Part shown: positions 1 to 6,404 of the stretch, in pieces
How the letters are laid out: every line of letters starts with the position of its first letter
Position numbering within the stretch: the first letter of the stretch is position 1
From: Flavobacteriales bacterium UBA7519
GTDB lineage: Bacteria; Bacteroidota; Bacteroidia; Flavobacteriales; Weeksellaceae
NCBI GenBank assembly: GCA_002476905.1
Contig: DLND01000034.1
Span: 15,669 to 33,653 of the forward strand
Length of the DNA stretch: 17,985 bases
Reading direction: 5' to 3'
The notes under the pieces: generated by a model
Database searches by the model: none
What the model was told of the DNA's origin: nothing
Seen by the model: only the letters and a program-made list of their open reading frames with translations
Position numbers and translations under genes: made by a program

Positions 1-1389
1 GACGCCAATATCCCAATGCAAATCCGAAGAGCCGGAAGAAATAACCGCGAAGGTGTTGATATGACAATGACACAATGGTATCCAAAAATCGCTGAATACG
101 ATTATGACGGTTGGGCTGCGTTTGATTATGTCGGAAGAGAATTTCACGCGCCGTTTTCTGATTACGAAGTGAATATCAAAATCGATAAAAATTATGTCAT
201 CGGAGCTGGAGGAAATCTGGAAAACCCAACGGAAGTGAAAGGTTATGACAGCAATGCAGCTATAAAACAAGATATTTCTAACAAAGTCACTTGGAAATGG
301 ACAGCGAAAAATATTTTGGATTTTGCTTGGGCAGCAGACAGAGATTATTCGGTGGAGAGTTTCCCGATTTTGGATGGGCCAAAAGTTTATTTGGTTTATC
401 AAAAATCTGAAAAGACAAAATTTTGGTCAGAAATGAAACCATACATCACAAAATATTACCAGTTGATGAATGCAACTTTTGGACGTTACAAATGGCCAAG
501 TTATTCCTTCATCCAAGGTGGTGATGGCGGTATGGAATATGGAATGTGTACAATGGTTTTGGGTGAAGCTACTTCGTTGGAAGGACTTTCTGGTTTGATG
601 TTTCACGAAGGGGCGCACTCTTGGTTTCAGCAGATGCTAGCAACTAATGAAAGTGTGAGACCTTGGATGGATGAAGGATTTACGCAGTATGCGGAAGATT
701 TTGTGTCCTATAGACTGTTCCCGCCAAAAGAATCACAGCCCAATCCTTTTGTTGGAGCTTTGAAAGCTTATGCTAACTTTGCTAAATCCGGAAAAGAGGA
801 ACCTGCAGTTTGGTTAGGTGATCATCACGACAACGGAACAGCTTATACTTATGCAAGTTATATCAAAGGAGAAACATTTTTAATAGAGTTGGGTTACATC
901 GTGGGCGAAGAAAATCTCAGCAAAATTATGCTGAAATATTACGACGAATGGGCGATGAAACATCCCACGGAAAGAGATTTTATCCACATTGCACAATTGG
1001 TTTCGGGGATGGATTTGAAATGGTTCCAGCATTATTGGATTAATATGACAAAAACTATTGATTACGGCATCAAGAATGTGAAATATGACCCGCAATCTAC
1101 AACGATTACTTTGGTGAATAAAGGTGGTGTCCCAATGCCTATTGACTTCAGTATTTTGACAAAAGATAAAAAAGTTATCAATTATAATATTCCGTTGAAC
1201 TTGACCAGAGTTTGGAAAACGAAAGATATCTACGGTAATATTCAGACTTTACCTTACTGGGCTTGGACACAGCAGGAGTACAGTTTTACAATACCTTATA
1301 CCAAATCTCAGATAGCAGCAATGGGAATAGATTTCAGCCAAAGATTAGCTGATGTTAATCCTCAGGATAATTATCTGGAAGTGAAATAA
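1..1389 (+). CDS. M1-family zinc aminopeptidase, 3' part (5' end outside window)
   Basis: The reading frame is open from base 1 and ends with TAA at 1387-1389, so the true start lies upstream and 463 C-terminal codons are visible. Seen directly: the zinc site HEGAH (604-618) followed by exactly 18 residues and a Glu in WMDEGF, which is the HExxH-X18-E signature of gluzincin family M1, and GGMEY (526-540), a variant of the GxMEN exopeptidase motif about 20 residues upstream. Known of the family: removal of N-terminal amino acids from peptides using one zinc, with the GxMEN loop binding the free amino terminus. Flavobacterial members are usually about 600-650 residues and secreted; the signal peptide and N-terminal beta domain would be outside this window. 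The ATG at 16 is internal and not a plausible start, because family-like sequence precedes it in frame. No terminator follows, so transcription could run into coaX. Confidence 0.93.
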   Translation, partial: DANIPMQIRRAGRNNREGVDMTMTQWYPKIAEYDYDGWAAFDYVGREFHAPFSDYEVNIKIDKNYVIGAGGNLENPTEVKGYDSNAAIKQDISNKVTWKWTAKNILDFAWAADRDYSVESFPILDGPKVYLVYQKSEKTKFWSEMKPYITKYYQLMNATFGRYKWPSYSFIQGGDGGMEYGMCTMVLGEATSLEGLSGLMFHEGAHSWFQQMLATNESVRPWMDEGFTQYAEDFVSYRLFPPKESQPNPFVGALKAYANFAKSGKEEPAVWLGDHHDNGTAYTYASYIKGETFLIELGYIVGEENLSKIMLKYYDEWAMKHPTERDFIHIAQLVSGMDLKWFQHYWINMTKTIDYGIKNVKYDPQSTTITLVNKGGVPMPIDFSILTKDKKVINYNIPLNLTRVWKTKDIYGNIQTLPYWAWTQQEYSFTIPYTKSQIAAMGIDFSQRLADVNPQDNYLEVK

Positions 1390-1390
1390 G

Positions 1391-1488
1391 GGTCAGAAGA
1401 TGGGTATCAGAAGTCAGAAGATTTCAATAAAAATATTATAGTCTATAGGTAAAAAACTTCCGTCTTCCAGCATCGGACTTCGGACAAA
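1391..1488. repeat. Imperfect GAAG/CTTC-rich inverted repeat between genes
   Basis: The left part carries three copies of TCAGAAG (1393-1399, 1407-1413, 1414-1420). The right part carries pyrimidine-rich CTTC repeats (1457-1460, 1464-1467, 1478-1481). The arms can pair imperfectly (GAAG with CTTC) around an AT-rich middle. There is no clear U-tract terminator. The composition differs from the coding DNA on both sides and resembles degenerate intergenic repeats I associate from memory with Chryseobacterium-type genomes; that link is an inference and was not searched. Confidence 0.45.
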
Positions 1489-1498
1489 AAATCAAAAA

Positions 1499-2257
1499 AT
1501 GAATTCCATTGTAATCAATATAGGAAATACCAATATCCGCTTCGGTTTGTTTGATGATGACAATTGCGACATCTCTTGGGTTATTAATACCAAACCTTAT
1601 AAAACTACGGATGAACTTTTTGTTCAGATTCTGATGCTTTATCAGACTTATAAAATCGAGATTGATAAGATTGATAAAGTCATTATTGGTTCTGTAGTTC
1701 CACAATTGACGAAAGTGGTAGCGAGTTCGATTAAGAAAATTCATAATAAAATTGCGATAATTGTTGATAGAAATACGCCATCTGGAGTGATTCCAAAGTC
1801 CAAACAGATGGGGACAGATATCTATGCAAATCTTGTTGCGGCGCATAATCTATATCCGAGAAATAAAAAAATCATTTTGGATTTTGGAACTGCGCTCACA
1901 GCAAGTTGTCTTACAGAGAATGGAGAAACTGTAGGCGTTATAATCGCGCCAGGAATTGTGACCTCACTCAATAGTTTGATAAAAGGAACCGCCCAACTCC
2001 CGGAAATCGAATTGGTAAAACCGAAATCTGTTCTAGGTTTGGATACGATTACTTGTATGCAAAGCGGAATGGTTTACGGTTTCCTTGGCATGGTAGAAGG
2101 TTTTATAGACAGGATTAATGATGAGGTTAATGATAACTGTTTCGTTATCGCAACCGGCGGTGTAAGCCACGTTTATAAACCTTTGACTAATAAAATCAAT
2201 ATTGCGGATAAACTTCACACTTTGAAAGGTTTGTATTACCTTGGGAAAGACTTATAG
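1499..2257 (+). CDS. coaX: Type III pantothenate kinase (CoaX)
   Basis: Phosphorylates pantothenate with ATP, the first step of coenzyme A synthesis, in the cytoplasm. The 252-residue length is normal for CoaX. Motifs seen in order: the phosphate-1 loop NIGNTN near residues 7-12, GTD at 105-107 (Asp107 fits the conserved catalytic Asp of the GxD motif), the second phosphate motif LDFGTALT at 127-134, APGI followed by the QLPE segment, and ATGG near the C-terminus (adenosine motif). All belong to the ASKHA-fold type III enzyme, which typically is not feedback-inhibited by CoA and uses a monovalent cation. Odd: residue 7 is Asn where the family normally has Asp (DxGNT). No ATG lies nearby upstream, so the start at 1499 is kept. 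The gene may be read from the M1 peptidase promoter or from one in the 109-bp gap. It ends one base before the stop codon of the convergent tadA. Confidence 0.92.
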   Translation: MNSIVINIGNTNIRFGLFDDDNCDISWVINTKPYKTTDELFVQILMLYQTYKIEIDKIDKVIIGSVVPQLTKVVASSIKKIHNKIAIIVDRNTPSGVIPKSKQMGTDIYANLVAAHNLYPRNKKIILDFGTALTASCLTENGETVGVIIAPGIVTSLNSLIKGTAQLPEIELVKPKSVLGLDTITCMQSGMVYGFLGMVEGFIDRINDEVNDNCFVIATGGVSHVYKPLTNKINIADKLHTLKGLYYLGKDL

Positions 2258-2689
2258 TTATCTTTTATTTTTAAAGAAGTCTTTTACGATTTCAGAACAT
2301 TCCTTTTCCAAAACACCTGTCACAACTTCGGTTTTTGGATGAAGAGATAATCCTTTGTTGATAAAACCTCTTTGCTCATCTCTAGCGCCAATCACCACTT
2401 TGGAAATTTGTGACCAAGACAAAGCTCCGGAACACATCACACAAGGCTCCAAAGTCACATATAAAGTACAATTCTGTAAGTATTTCCCACCAAGAAAATT
2501 AGCCGCTGAGGTTATAGCTTGCATTTCAGCGTGAGCAGTCACATCATTCAGCGTTTCGGTAAGATTATGAGATTTTGCAATGATTCTGTCGCTAGAAACA
2601 ATGATGCAACCAATTGGAACTTCGTCTTTCTCAAGAGCTTTATCGGCTTCTTGCAAAGCCATTCTCATAAAATAATCGTCTGTGAACAT
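2258..2689 (-). CDS. tadA: tRNA adenosine(34) deaminase TadA
   Basis: Zinc hydrolase of the cytidine-deaminase fold that converts adenosine 34 in the anticodon of tRNA-Arg(ACG) to inosine, which widens codon reading. Seen in the 143-residue protein: TAHAEMQAI with zinc ligand His53 and proton-shuttle Glu55, then TLEPCVMCSGAL with zinc ligands Cys83 and Cys86, in the spacing usual for TadA. The N-terminal helix (DDYFMRMALQEA) and VPIG segment also match. A nucleoside or guanine deaminase of the same superfamily is the alternative, but the MCSGAL pattern and length favour TadA. The gene is downstream of the Rrf2 regulator with 3 bases between its ATG and the regulator's stop, so the two are very likely co-transcribed. 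No terminator separates it from convergent coaX. Confidence 0.9.
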   Translation of the reverse strand: MFTDDYFMRMALQEADKALEKDEVPIGCIIVSSDRIIAKSHNLTETLNDVTAHAEMQAITSAANFLGGKYLQNCTLYVTLEPCVMCSGALSWSQISKVVIGARDEQRGFINKGLSLHPKTEVVTGVLEKECSEIVKDFFKNKR

Positions 2690-2692
2690 AGT

Positions 2693-3118
2693 TTAGATAG
2701 GGAACTTTTCAGATTTCGTCATATCAGCGATGCTTGTATCCAAAATTGGAAGCATACTGTCACGAACATTGATTAGAAGTTTTCTGATGCTGCAGGTAGC
2801 CTCATCTGTGCAGTCCGCACATTTTTCATAAAAATTGAGTGATGCGCAAGGTAACATTGCAACCGGACCATCTACAATTCTAATCACATCCAGAACTTTG
2901 ATGTCAGCAGGATCTTTCATAAAAGTATAGCCACCTTCAGCGCCTCTTTCGCTTTTGAGAATTTTGTTTTGCTTTAGTTCACGCAGGATTTGTTCCAAAA
3001 ATTTGAGCGGGATACGTTCGTTCTCTGATATTTTTTTTGCTGAAAATAATGAAGCATTGTTTGTCCTGTTAAGGAAAAGCAAAGTTTTGATAGCGTATTT
3101 GACTCTTTTTGAAAGCAT
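2693..3118 (-). CDS. Rrf2-family transcriptional regulator with four clustered cysteines
   Basis: A 141-residue protein. The N-terminus (MLSKRVKYAIKTLLFL) and helix-turn-helix region including IPLKFLEQILREL, followed by the wing motif RGAEGGYTF (59-67), are characteristic of the Rrf2 family (IscR, NsrR, CymR, RsrR). The C-terminal half contains PCASLNFYEKCADC and a further Cys: residues 91, 100, 103 and 109. Three cysteines in this zone bind an Fe-S cluster in IscR and NsrR, so a redox, iron, NO or sulfur-responsive role is plausible. The exact spacing C-x8-C-x2-C-x5-C is not that of classic IscR (C-x5-C-x5-C), so the signal cannot be named. The gene is first in a pair with tadA. A 17-nt palindrome lies 22 bp upstream of the ATG and could be an autoregulatory operator. 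No iron-sulfur assembly or sulfur genes are visible nearby. Confidence 0.88.
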   Translation of the reverse strand: MLSKRVKYAIKTLLFLNRTNNASLFSAKKISENERIPLKFLEQILRELKQNKILKSERGAEGGYTFMKDPADIKVLDVIRIVDGPVAMLPCASLNFYEKCADCTDEATCSIRKLLINVRDSMLPILDTSIADMTKSEKFPI

Positions 3119-3140
3119 TTTGTAAAAATAATCAAAATTT

Positions 3141-3157
3141 TATATTTTGAAAATATA
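3141..3157. promoter_or_regulatory. Perfect palindrome upstream of Rrf2 gene, candidate operator
   Basis: TATATTTT-G-AAAATATA: two perfect 8-bp arms around one central base, 22 bp upstream of the regulator's ATG and downstream (in that gene's direction) of the SGNH terminator, in the only space its promoter could occupy. Rrf2 dimers commonly bind AT-rich dyads and regulate themselves. The function is inferred, and an AT-rich dyad can arise by chance in such sequence. Confidence 0.45.
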
Positions 3158-3169
3158 TTTATTATCAAT

Positions 3170-3201
3170 AAAAAACCGCCTCATTAACTTAATGAGACGG
3201 T
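3170..3201 (-). terminator. Intrinsic terminator of the FadL-SGNH operon
   Basis: Read on the minus strand the RNA has an 11-bp stem ACCGUCUCAUU / AAUGAGGCGGU, with one U-G wobble, a 5-nt loop AAGUU, and then a run of six U. On the plus strand the wobble becomes a C-A mismatch and there is no T-run, so it acts in the minus direction. It lies 20 bp past the SGNH stop codon. Confidence 0.85.
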
Positions 3202-3221
3202 CATATAATATCTAATTCTGA

Positions 3222-4769
3222 TTAAGGAAATGTAACTCCAGAATAAGAATTCGGACTAATCATTGGTAGATTAGATTTGTATTTAGTATTGATTGCTTTA
3301 AGGAATTCATTAGCAATAATAGCATAACCACGTCCGGTTAAATGCACTCCATCAAGAGAGAAAGCTCCTCCAGTTACAAATTTTGCAGAATATCTTACGC
3401 CATCCCATTGGATTCCAGATGCAGAATTCAATTCGACCATTTTAGCATTGGCATCTACAAAAGCATAACCATTATCGTCCGCTGCTTTTTTAATAATAAC
3501 ATTATAGCTGTTAATTGCAGTGTCAATAGCTGTAGCTTCTGTGCTTGTTAAAATATATTTGTCTTCGAACGGGTACGCAACACCTCTTGCGCTTAAACTA
3601 GCTGGGATACCTGAAGGAAGAGTCGCGGCAGTACCAATTGACGCAGACGTAGTCAAAGGAATAAGGTCTGTGGATTTCGCCTGTCTGGCACGACCATAGG
3701 TAGCACCCAGATAAGGTGCTAACGCCATCAATTGTGGGTTTCCAGATGCTAATGCAAATGTTGTTATAGCGTTACCTAGGTTAGGAAGGTTTTCATCAAA
3801 AATCAATAAAGGATTGGTTGTGGTTTTTGATAATGGTTTAATTCTGTCAGCAGCTCCCAAAGCAGTTAAAATTTGATTAAGTGGTCCATATAAACTACTA
3901 TTTAGTTGGTCAATCGTAGCGTTTCCAACATTTACATCTCCCTTACCAAGCAATGTTGCTGTTAACGGGTTGTGAGGAACTGTTGTTAAAGAAGGAATAG
4001 TTGTTACATTTGGGATGTTTGCAATTACACCTTTCGCTCCAGAAGTCTTGATTTGAGATACCAAGAGATTATAGTAGGTTCCGAATTGGTCTGCTGGAGT
4101 TAATTTTTCAACAGTATCATCAGCACCAGCTAAAGCGTAAAGAAGAGCATCATTATTTCCAATCCATAAGCTGAAAAATGTTGGTTTCTGTGCTAAAAAG
4201 TCTTGGATAACAGAAGTTGTTGGGCTTGATGCAAATCTAACAAAATAAGGGTTAGCTGTTTTAGCAAGAATACCTTGAACGTTTCCATAACCAGGAGCTA
4301 ACAAATGTGATACTTTTGCACCAGGAACTCCCATATTATTAAATGGACCTGTTAATACAGTATTGCTGATAGTAGCAGCTTTGTTATCATTAGCAAAAGC
4401 TATTGTAGGTGTTCCTCCACTGAAGCCGGTAATTACTCTTTTAGTATCTGCTATCTGTATATTTCCTGTCGGCAGAGTAAGTAGTAAACCTCCATTATTA
4501 TCAGGCATCAATGGTTGCTTGAATTCTCCACCGCCAGCTGATTGCATTTGTTTAGCAATCATACTTGGGTAAGACTCGTTCTGTCCGTCCGCATATAGTG
4601 CACCATCTCTGTAACCAGCAGTTAAAGAATTTCCTAGAGAAATATATTTTGAAAAGTTGGCCTCACCCGATGTTACCACCACATCTTCTGTACTGTTTTC
4701 GAAATCTGTCTTACAGCTCGCAGCTAATAAAAGCGTTGCAGCTACTGTTGATATATATAATTTTTTCAT
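3222..4769 (-). CDS. SGNH/GDSL-type lipoprotein hydrolase (putative esterase/lipase)
   Basis: A 515-residue predicted lipoprotein: the signal peptide MKKLYISTVAATLLLAAS ends at Cys19 (LAASC), so it should be lipid-anchored; Lys follows the Cys, which with nearby acidic residues vaguely resembles flavobacterial surface-export signals. Catalytic blocks of the SGNH superfamily are visible: block I SLGNSLTAGY with nucleophile Ser48, block III WIGNNDAL with the Gly/Asn pair, and block V DGVHLTGRGYAI with Asp473 and His476. Such enzymes hydrolyse ester bonds of lipids or acylated sugars; the substrate is not evident. The protein is longer than minimal GDSL esterases (about 200-250 residues), with a large insertion between blocks III and V. 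It follows the FadL-type channel gene by 14 bp in the same direction, so the pair probably forms an operon in which released fatty acyl products could be taken up. That coupling is inference. Confidence 0.87.
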   Translation of the reverse strand: MKKLYISTVAATLLLAASCKTDFENSTEDVVVTSGEANFSKYISLGNSLTAGYRDGALYADGQNESYPSMIAKQMQSAGGGEFKQPLMPDNNGGLLLTLPTGNIQIADTKRVITGFSGGTPTIAFANDNKAATISNTVLTGPFNNMGVPGAKVSHLLAPGYGNVQGILAKTANPYFVRFASSPTTSVIQDFLAQKPTFFSLWIGNNDALLYALAGADDTVEKLTPADQFGTYYNLLVSQIKTSGAKGVIANIPNVTTIPSLTTVPHNPLTATLLGKGDVNVGNATIDQLNSSLYGPLNQILTALGAADRIKPLSKTTTNPLLIFDENLPNLGNAITTFALASGNPQLMALAPYLGATYGRARQAKSTDLIPLTTSASIGTAATLPSGIPASLSARGVAYPFEDKYILTSTEATAIDTAINSYNVIIKKAADDNGYAFVDANAKMVELNSASGIQWDGVRYSAKFVTGGAFSLDGVHLTGRGYAIIANEFLKAINTKYKSNLPMISPNSYSGVTFP

Positions 4770-4783
4770 AATTAGTTCAAATA

Positions 4784-6028
4784 TTAGAATGCGTTATAAG
4801 ATAATCCAAGACCAAAATAGAATACATCAGCTTTTGCCTGACCCGCAAAGTTCAGGTTAGGATTGTTAAATGTTCTGCTCTTTGGCATTGCGTACGCTCC
4901 GGAAAGATCAACTCCAAGTTTGTTGAACTTAAATCCTACACCACCTGTTATAACGTAATTGTCAAAAGAAGGTGTTTCAGAGATAAAATCTTTGTCTGCG
5001 TAAGTTGACTGATCATAATACCAACCCAATCTACCAAAAATCATATCGTTAAACGCATACTGTGTTCCGATACGCACACTCGATGAATTCTTAAAGTTTT
5101 TAGGTGATGTTAAGACAGTTGGGTTAGATGGATTGGTAGCTGCAGCTGCAGGTGCTTTATCAAAAGCTAATGTTAGTTTGCTGTATCTTTCCCAGCCATG
5201 ATAATTATAATCAGCAGAGATTAACCATTTCTGAGTCACCTTGTATGTTAAACCTATTGTATACTCATCAACTAAAGGTAAAGTTGCCTTAAAATTGTCA
5301 ACTCCAGCAGTGCTTACTAAATTTAAGTTTGTGTAAAGAGAAGACGGAACCATAAACGTTGCCTTTCCTTCTTTTGCCTTCATATCGACCGGCGATCTGT
5401 ACGCTAAGCTGACATCCCACTTGTTATCCGGCTGGAAATAGAAACCAAAACCGAAACCGTGTCCTGAAGCGGTGTCATCTAAAAGATTGAGCTGACCGCC
5501 GTATTGAGTCAGAGCTTTTGTCCAGTCCACTTTTCCTTTGGCATAGATGTAACTTGCTCCAAAAGAAGCCCAAGGTGCCAACTTTATAGAAACCATTGGT
5601 TGGAAGAAATAACTTTTCAGTTCCAGTTTTTGAACGATTTCTTTGCCTTCCCAAGCGCTTGGCCATTCTATGGTGCTTCCGAAAGGTGTAGAAAAACTAA
5701 AACCAATGGAAACATTATCCATCATCTTATAAGCTATTGCTGCATAAATCGGTGTTCCCAGCGGGTTGTCCGTTTCTGTCTGTTGCAATGTGCTGGTATT
5801 TTGGTAAGTAATTTTATTAGAAACACCAAATCCTCCTGCAGCAACACTAAGCTTTGCCGGGATAAAAGAAATACCGGCAGGATTGAAGAATGCAACACTC
5901 GCATCCTCTGCGTGTGCGCTGGTATGTGCCATTGCCAGCTGCTTAACACCCTGAAGAGACACTCGGAATCCTCCTGCGTAAGCCATCATACCGGCAGCCA
6001 ATGCCATGGATACTAAAATTTTTCTCAT
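4784..6028 (-). CDS. OmpP1/FadL-family outer-membrane transporter
   Basis: A 414-residue beta-barrel protein related to FadL, the channel for long-chain fatty acids and other hydrophobic compounds. Seen: a cleavable signal peptide (MRKILVSMALAAGMMAYA), then the family's characteristic N-terminal stretch with HTSAHAEDASVAFFNPAG, which forms the hatch and includes the NPAG motif. Repeated amphipathic strands follow, with a C-terminal strand FYFGLGLSYNAF ending in Phe as expected for Bam-dependent insertion. The length is close to that of E. coli FadL. It is the first gene of a minus-strand pair with the SGNH lipoprotein hydrolase, preceded by a TAAATTTG promoter box 19 bp from the ATG. The substrate is unknown; fatty acid is the default guess from the family and from its neighbour. 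Confidence 0.9.
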   Translation of the reverse strand: MRKILVSMALAAGMMAYAGGFRVSLQGVKQLAMAHTSAHAEDASVAFFNPAGISFIPAKLSVAAGGFGVSNKITYQNTSTLQQTETDNPLGTPIYAAIAYKMMDNVSIGFSFSTPFGSTIEWPSAWEGKEIVQKLELKSYFFQPMVSIKLAPWASFGASYIYAKGKVDWTKALTQYGGQLNLLDDTASGHGFGFGFYFQPDNKWDVSLAYRSPVDMKAKEGKATFMVPSSLYTNLNLVSTAGVDNFKATLPLVDEYTIGLTYKVTQKWLISADYNYHGWERYSKLTLAFDKAPAAAATNPSNPTVLTSPKNFKNSSSVRIGTQYAFNDMIFGRLGWYYDQSTYADKDFISETPSFDNYVITGGVGFKFNKLGVDLSGAYAMPKSRTFNNPNLNFAGQAKADVFYFGLGLSYNAF

Positions 6029-6047
6029 ATAATTATTATTAATGTTC

Positions 6048-6055
6048 CAAATTTA
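6048..6055 (-). promoter_or_regulatory. Bacteroidota -7 promoter box for FadL-SGNH operon
   Basis: The minus strand reads TAAATTTG, a full match to the TAnnTTTG -7 consensus, 19 bp before the FadL ATG. No good TTTG -33 partner is visible 19 bp further upstream. The identical octamer sits at almost the same distance (17 bp) before the SPOR gene. Confidence 0.55.
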
Positions 6056-6374
6056 TAATTATTTTAATAATAACTATAAAAATTATTAAAAAAAGTTAAA
6101 CATTGCTATTCTGTGAATAATTGTTTAGTTTTAGGTGATTACAAAAATGTTATAAATCAGTTGTTTATGATGTATATTAGCGACTATTTAATTTTAGTTT
6201 AATTTTAAACGTTATGATGCAAACCATAATAAAGAGGCAAATTGTTATTTATGTAATAGTTATTCAAATGCTTATTTTATTGTTATATTATCAATATTAA
6301 CACTGTATTAACTTAAAATTAACAAAAAAGTTTTTTTAAAAAATATATTCGGTAAGCTTAAATAAAAATTATAT

Positions 6375-6382
6375 TAACTTTG
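6375..6382 (+). promoter_or_regulatory. Bacteroidota -7 promoter box for PSP1-gldH-PBP1A operon
   Basis: TAACTTTG followed by C, a full match to TAnnTTTG, 22 bp before the PSP1 ATG. This would give a leader of roughly 15 nt. No clear TTTG is found at the expected -33 distance. Confidence 0.6.
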
Positions 6383-6404
6383 CAATTATTAAAATAAAAT
6401 AAAT

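Larger units (their letters stand above)
6029..6404. other. AT-rich divergent intergenic region (376 bp)
   Basis: Lies between the divergent FadL and PSP1 genes and is extremely AT-rich. It contains a Bacteroidota -7 box for each direction (6048-6055 minus, 6375-6382 plus). I see no tRNA, no convincing hairpin and no credible ORF; the longest ATG-started frame near 6214 codes for only 15 residues. The middle (about 6100-6340) is larger than two simple promoters need and could hold regulator sites, but no clear dyad stands out. Confidence 0.7.

Noticed and set aside
1436..1846. Minus-strand open frame of 136 codons opposite coaX
   Set aside because: Lies antisense to a well-supported coaX frame, no family resemblance, Asn/Ile/Phe-rich composition typical of a shadow frame in AT-rich DNA.
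5504..6016. Plus-strand 170-codon frame opposite the FadL gene
   Set aside because: Antisense to a clear FadL-type protein, Cys/Ser-rich with no domain, and no promoter box.
6213..6260. Small ATG-started peptide of about 15 residues in the divergent intergenic region
   Set aside because: Too short, no promoter or conserved pattern, in very AT-rich DNA where such frames occur by chance.
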